Assembly (NCBI GenBank): GCA_024516155.1
Contig: JAJJXM010000007.1
Coordinates: 744,001-808,000, forward strand
Reading direction: 5' to 3'
Length of the DNA stretch: 64,000 nucleotides
Source of the DNA: Pyronema omphalodes
Taxonomy: Eukaryota > Ascomycota > Pezizomycetes > Pezizales > Pyronemataceae
Part shown: in pieces, positions 59,524-64,000 of the stretch
Position numbering within the stretch: the first letter of the stretch is position 1
How the letters are laid out: each line of letters opens with the position of its first letter
Made by a program: the position numbers and the translations under genes
Notes under the pieces: generated by a model
What the model saw: the letters and a program-made list of their open reading frames with translations, nothing else
Databases searched by the model: none
What the model was told of the DNA's origin: nothing

Positions 59524-60102
59524 GCTTGAGGCTTGAGTTTTGCATGGGAAGGGAGTTATGAATAGTTTATGATATCTATAAAGAATTATGATTTAATGAT
59601 AATTTATACCCACAAAAATAATGGATGTCTCTGTTCAGTGACCATTTTAACCTAGTATATATTTCTGGGGTGTGAATACGAGAATACGAATACAATTTAT
59701 TGTGAACTCAGAACAATTATTTGTCCTCCAAGATAACATGATTCGATACTCTATCCTAAAATCTAACTAGTATGATTCTCCGAAGAGCTAAATATCTAGA
59801 AAGCATGTGCGGATGAATAAATACACATCCGGTTCTTGGGTCCAGTGGGGACCCGTTACAACAAAGCCAAAACCAAAAGCACAAAAACTAGCACCTCAAC
59901 TCCACCCTATGTATACGCTGTGAAAATAAGACAATATAATGAAAGATAACCGAAATAGATACCATAAGGATGAAGTTCAAATAAACAAAGCTGTTGGCAT
60001 ACTTACTCCAAGCATATTATGCAACATTGAGCCCCCTCCCTTCACCCAAAAATTCGGCCTTCGCGGTCCCCCAAACATTAGGTAATACAACAGCTTTGAT
60101 GC
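59524..60102. other. intergenic
   Basis: 3' flanks of the HSP9/12 gene and of the convergent phosphatase gene. No gene seen. Confidence 0.6.
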
Positions 60103-61039
60103 CTATTCCATAACTGTGTCTGTGTCTTCACAGGGGTCGAATGTAAATGGCGCAGGCAATGGGGCATCTCCCACATCGGAGATATCATTCTCCCAGGAAA
60201 CAGTTGCATTGACATTTATAGCATCAACGATAGGGGGTGCAATGACTCCTCCCGGAACGACAGTAGCAGGTGAATTATTAGCGGAAGGTGGTGGCTGTAC
60301 TTGAGGCGGTTGAAATTGTTTCATACAGTCCTTATAAGTGGCAATATCTGCCTTCGTAGCAAACCTGATTTTGGTCCACTTCTGCGGATGGACTTTCCAT
60401 GGCTTTGTTTTTTTCAACATCTTACGCTCTTTGCGCAAATATCGCTCCTCATTGGGGTCGTACGGATCATAGGGATTCTCGATGGACTGGCTTAGGATAT
60501 CGGAGAGATGCGTCAAGTCAAAGTTGGTCGAGTGTAGAAAGTTGAGCTGAGCTACAAATGCTTTGTTGGGGTTGATAAACTGACGCTTCTTCTTGACAAA
60601 ACAAAGACCTTCCTCGTAGCTGTAGTCGAATATCTTCATCACTATCACAAAGGCCCGAGTAAGCAGCGAATCAATGGGTAAACTACGAGAGCTCAGAGCA
60701 AGCGGATGCAGATTTTAACCTACCATACGCAACAACGATGCTGGCACTTCTCGAGATACCCATTCGGCAGTGCACAAAAACCTTTGGCTCTGCTATCTGA
60801 GAGGGCTGAGGTTTAACGGCACCCGTGAATGCATCCTCGATAAACTGCACTCCTTCTAGCAGCGACTGTAGTAGATTCTGCGTGCAGTTGTCGCGTACAA
60901 TGAACTGCTTATGGACGATCCCGCATTCTTTGGAAATTTCGACGCGCTCGCTGGTTAACGACAGGACATGTGTGATCCCCTGGTTTTGAAGGAAGTCATC
61001 ACTCTTTGCGGCAATAAGGCTGCCGTGGTACACACTCAT
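60103..61039 (-). CDS. dual-specificity protein phosphatase
   Basis: Minus-strand exons 61039-60724 and 60641-60103 give 284 residues. The 82-bp intron has donor GTAGGT and acceptor TGATAG. The catalytic signature is VHCRMGISRS with Cys91 and Arg97; Asp50 in FIVRDN is the likely general acid. The domain runs from residue 1 to ~145, with GITHVLSLTSE, ALHKQF-like IVHKQFIV, and KKKRQFINPNKAFVAQLNFL after the active site, as in typical DSPs. Residues ~180-284 are an extension with a basic KERKMLKKTKPWKVHP patch and a Pro/Ala-rich, acidic end. The family dephosphorylates Tyr and Ser/Thr. The substrate is unknown. A zinc-binding Yvh1-type C-terminus is not visible. Confidence 0.85.
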
Positions 61040-62418
61040 GTTAGTCTACGCCTTTAAGTGGGGAATCGGGCACTGGAAACTGTAACACGCACTTTCCCAG
61101 AAACAAGCCGGGTATGATTTCATCGTACGAGACGTGGCGACGGAGGTCGAGACTCTCCGACATAGATTAGTAAGGTGGGGCGTCAAGGTGGGGAGAGGAT
61201 TCTATGCGAACAACGAGATCGGTAGAAGCGCGGCGAGTGTGTCGATGAGTACGGGAACTCTATGTAGAGCTTGAACCTTGCATGTCGAGCTATGAGCTAG
61301 GTTATCACGTGAGTGCTCGCAACCTGACAATCGTATTCAATCCCAAAATTGCACCTCGTGTCCGATATTTTATGACAACGCGAGAGTAACACCACAAAAT
61401 ATGTATTACGAGTATTATAAATACTTAGATAATTTACGGTACGTATGTCAACTAAATAATTACTTATGCACTGCTTATTACCGCATAAGGACTTTTGTCG
61501 AGTCCAGTGAAACTTGTCAATTAGCTCTTGCGCAAGCTATGAATCTGCATACAGAGTAATTGCATAATTATTTTTATTTGTAATGAAATCTCTGCAGCGT
61601 AGTTAGTACTGAAGCCATCAAAGATTATGGACAGGATAAAGCCCAGGTGTGTATTGTAAATAGCAGCCGAACAAAATGTTAATACACAGCTACACATACT
61701 AACGTTGAGACAAAAATCCACCCAGAAATAGAGTTACCTGAGATGAGGCTGTATCAAGTTTACACAAAGGATATCAATAAAGCTCCGTGCATAACGCATA
61801 TTGAAATCCGGTACAGTACATATGTACATCGTACATAGCGCATCCTTCCGGTGACCAGATACTTGGGACCGGCAAAATACCAAAGAAGTCACCGCTCTAA
61901 TCTAATACACGGCAACATCGAGAGATCTGTTAGCCGATACATGGATGCATCTTGTGTGTAGGCCTCCCGACGACGCCAAACACCGGGTCATGTTTTTCTG
62001 TTTCTTAAACTTCTTTGCTTTGGGGGTTTCCCTTCAAGCGGGATCAAGCGGGATTTTATGGCAAAGCTGGAGGTAAGGGTGCCTCATTAGGGAGTCTTGG
62101 ACACGAGGACAGAATTATGGTTCTATTCTATACCGTAAACATAGGTATTCGCGGCCTAGATCGGGTCATGATCAGAATAAATGAATTAATAAACAGTATA
62201 GAATTTTGATTGAACCATGTCATGCATATGATGTCACGCGAAACGAAGAAGTAAGAAATAATAAGAATTTTATTAAAAAGCACAAACAGGTATAATTAAC
62301 AGAACCAGCACAACAAGGAGCTCCAACAAATTATCAATGGAGTTGTCCCTAAATGCTAAAACAAGACATACGCCGCGAAAAATGACCGGCGCCGTCGAAC
62401 TGTCATGTCGCAGACGCC
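61040..62418. other. intergenic, AT-rich
   Basis: No gene recognised. The middle (61370-61800) is rich in stops in all frames. Confidence 0.6.
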
Positions 62419-63246
62419 TTAGATCATGTAGACCATGGCGGCGACAAATGCTCCAAGGAGGGCATCACCGAAGACAGGCTTGATGCCAACAGCCGCGTTG
62501 GCACGAGGACCCTGAGGTGGCAAAGCCCCGGAGGTGCTTGCGCCGACGGGTCTGCCGTTGACTGGGGAAATGTTAGTCATGAATCAAAAGGAAGGAAGTT
62601 CGCGATGTACCAAGTCCGGCACCTTGATTAGCACCAGTGGCAGTGGTGGCGGGCTGGCTGCCAGTAGTGCTGTTGGTGCCATTAGCGCAGTAGACGCTGT
62701 TGGTGCCGTTGACGTTGCTGGTTCCGTTATTGACGTTGACGACGTTGACGTCCTCGACCTCAACGACTTCGGCAGAAGTGGCGTTGGGGAGCATCGCAAG
62801 CAGCTCCTGCTTCTCATAGCCGGTGATGTAGTCTTGCATCACTTTATAATATTAGTAAATAAGCCGCGGATTGCACAGGGAATAACTTACTCTCATCGAC
62901 ATGGACATTGGTTGTGGTACGACCGTGAGTAGGTGGAGCATCAGGAGGGCTCGTGGTGTCGATTGAAGCGTGTCGCATCTGCATATGGTCAGCAAAAGAA
63001 ATCAAACAAGTTCTAGAACCGAGAACTCACTGTCAGCGTCCAAAGCATCGATCTTGGCCATAATATCGGCCGGAGACATTTGCTTGGCTATTGAGAATGT
63101 CAGTATATTCTAAGCGGGGGTATAAAGTGAAACTCACCGACGGGTGCCTTTGCAATTGTAGAATTGGCGGTGCCAGGGTTTGTGCCATTGACGGCAGCCC
63201 TAGCAACAGAGGCCAAGGAGAAGCCAACGATTGTAGAAAGTTTCAT
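62419..63246 (-). CDS. secreted GPI-type surface protein, five exons
   Basis: Minus-strand exons 63246-63138, 63087-63020 or -63031, 62978-62891, 62841-62611 and 62561-62419. The signal peptide is MKLSTIVGFSLASVARA. The mature part has N-glycosylation sequons (NGT, NST). One is in the Asn/Val/Thr-rich block NVNNGTSNVNGTNSVY. The segment QDYITGYEKQELLAMLPNAT lies in exon 4. The C-terminus (GDALLGAFVAAMVYMI) is hydrophobic, as in GPI-anchor precursors. The canonical donor (GTGAGT) of exon 2 puts exon 3 out of frame and meets a stop. Ending exon 2 at 63020 with a weak GTTCTA donor restores frame (212 residues) but leaves a 41-bp intron. The alternative is a 1-bp indel. No family recognised. Confidence 0.6.
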
Positions 63247-63299
63247 TTTCGTAGAATTTGAGCTGTTTGTGCACTCTCGATTCTTCTTTACCGGTATGC

Positions 63300-63480
63300 A
63301 ACCATATTGGTTAGACAGCACGTTGCATCACTGTATAACATTAGTAAAGTCGGCCGTGAGTTCCAGAAAGAATGACTTACTGTTCCAGCCATAATGTCGC
63401 ATATAACCATCAAGAGGGTTGGTGGTGTCGTCGACATGTCGATAGAAAGAACAGGGGAGGCTTCGCTAGGTGGCTTTGGC
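63300..63480 (-). pseudogene. partial duplicate of exons 3-4 of the GPI-type gene
   Basis: On the minus strand, a GTAAGT...TATACAG intron-like segment (63380-63331, 50 bp) is followed by TGATGCAA. It aligns with the real intron 3 (62890-62842, 49 bp), which is also followed by TGATGCAA. Upstream, SIDMSTTPP echoes SIDTTSPPDAPP of exon 3. The frame is broken. It lies just 5' of the intact gene. Confidence 0.6.
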
Positions 63481-64000
63481 CATGAGGATGTATGATTCAA
63501 AATCAAAAATCAAAAATCAAAAATTTAAAAAACAAAACATGCAGGGTTCGATCGGTGTATGATTAAAACAAACAAACAAACAAGCAAGCAAACAAATAAA
63601 CAAATAACGATCGATGGAAATGCAGCATACGCAGGCCTCTTTATAGACAAATAGAATCTATTTGGCCGCCGAGAACGTCGTCATAGTGTCCAGTGGGTAC
63701 CGGTGCGTGGAAAAGTCTGAAGCGATTTAGAATTCACCATCGTGAACCGGTGCCAATAAGTTGCTAATGATGCATTACATGTGATGCAAAGCCGGATGGA
63801 TGCCTCATGACGGCTTCTCATCGCCTGCTTAGTGTAATGTCTCTAGTCGCCTTTCCGCAATTCTGCCGCTGATAGCGTCTTGACCAATACATCTGCGGCC
63901 AAAATGCAACCGCGGCAACCGCCATGGCGGCTAGAGCTCGTATCGCAACAGCTTATCCACGGGTGATGCGATAGAAACTGCAGCAAGCAGACCTAAAGTA
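63481..64000. other. low-complexity end of window
   Basis: Tandem CAAAAAT units (63497-63525) and AAAC tetranucleotide repeats (63567-63607). No gene. Confidence 0.6.

Overview
The window is a filamentous-ascomycete (Pezizomycotina-type) nuclear segment. The evidence is short GT-AG introns (about 50-250 bp, often with a CTAAC-like branch site just before the acceptor), many multi-exon genes, and fungal families: SRP9/21, OHCU decarboxylase, a HAM1-like protein, a DUF4211 protein, an AA9 lytic polysaccharide monooxygenase, an HSP9/12 stress protein, a proteinase-K-like subtilase and an LEA/allergen-like protein. I cannot fix the class from sequence alone; an early-diverging lineage such as Orbiliomycetes is a guess. 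Most genes are visible only after splicing, so the exon models given here were assembled by hand.

Layout. 1-6.1 kb is gene-poor and repeat-rich: a dispersed CT-rich repeat, a hAT-like terminal-inverted-repeat (TIR) element with 8-bp target duplication, and a foldback MITE split by a solo LTR. 6.2-7.1 kb holds a spliced C2H2 zinc-finger gene. 7.1-15.4 kb has minisatellites, a second MITE, a ~115-bp tandem repeat and a second hAT-like copy flanked by CT-rich repeat. 15.5-20.3 kb is a compact genic block: SRP9 (-) and a magnesium-chelatase-like gene (+) share a 209-bp promoter, followed by OHCU decarboxylase (+) whose stop codon overlaps that of a basic protein gene (-). 20.3-25.5 kb is low-complexity DNA including a ~520-bp octamer minisatellite. 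25.5-31.6 kb holds a divergent pair, the DUF4211 protein and the HAM1-like protein. 31.6-35.8 kb is gene-empty with a third MITE. 35.8-42.1 kb holds two divergent genes sharing a His-rich/QPV motif and a secreted subtilase.

42.1-53.1 kb is a relic zone: a broken LaeA-type methyltransferase, and a broken Dicer-like gene joined directly to a DEAD-box helicase fragment. The only intact-looking gene there is tRNA-Gly(TCC). 53.1-63.5 kb returns to genes: an orphan two-exon protein, a small secreted/anchored protein tail-to-tail with AA9, an HSP9/12 protein, a dual-specificity phosphatase, and a GPI-type surface protein with a partial duplicate upstream.

No single operon-like system is present. 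Recurrent themes are extracellular degradation (subtilase, AA9), stress or cell-surface proteins, and decayed RNA-silencing sequence beside repeats.
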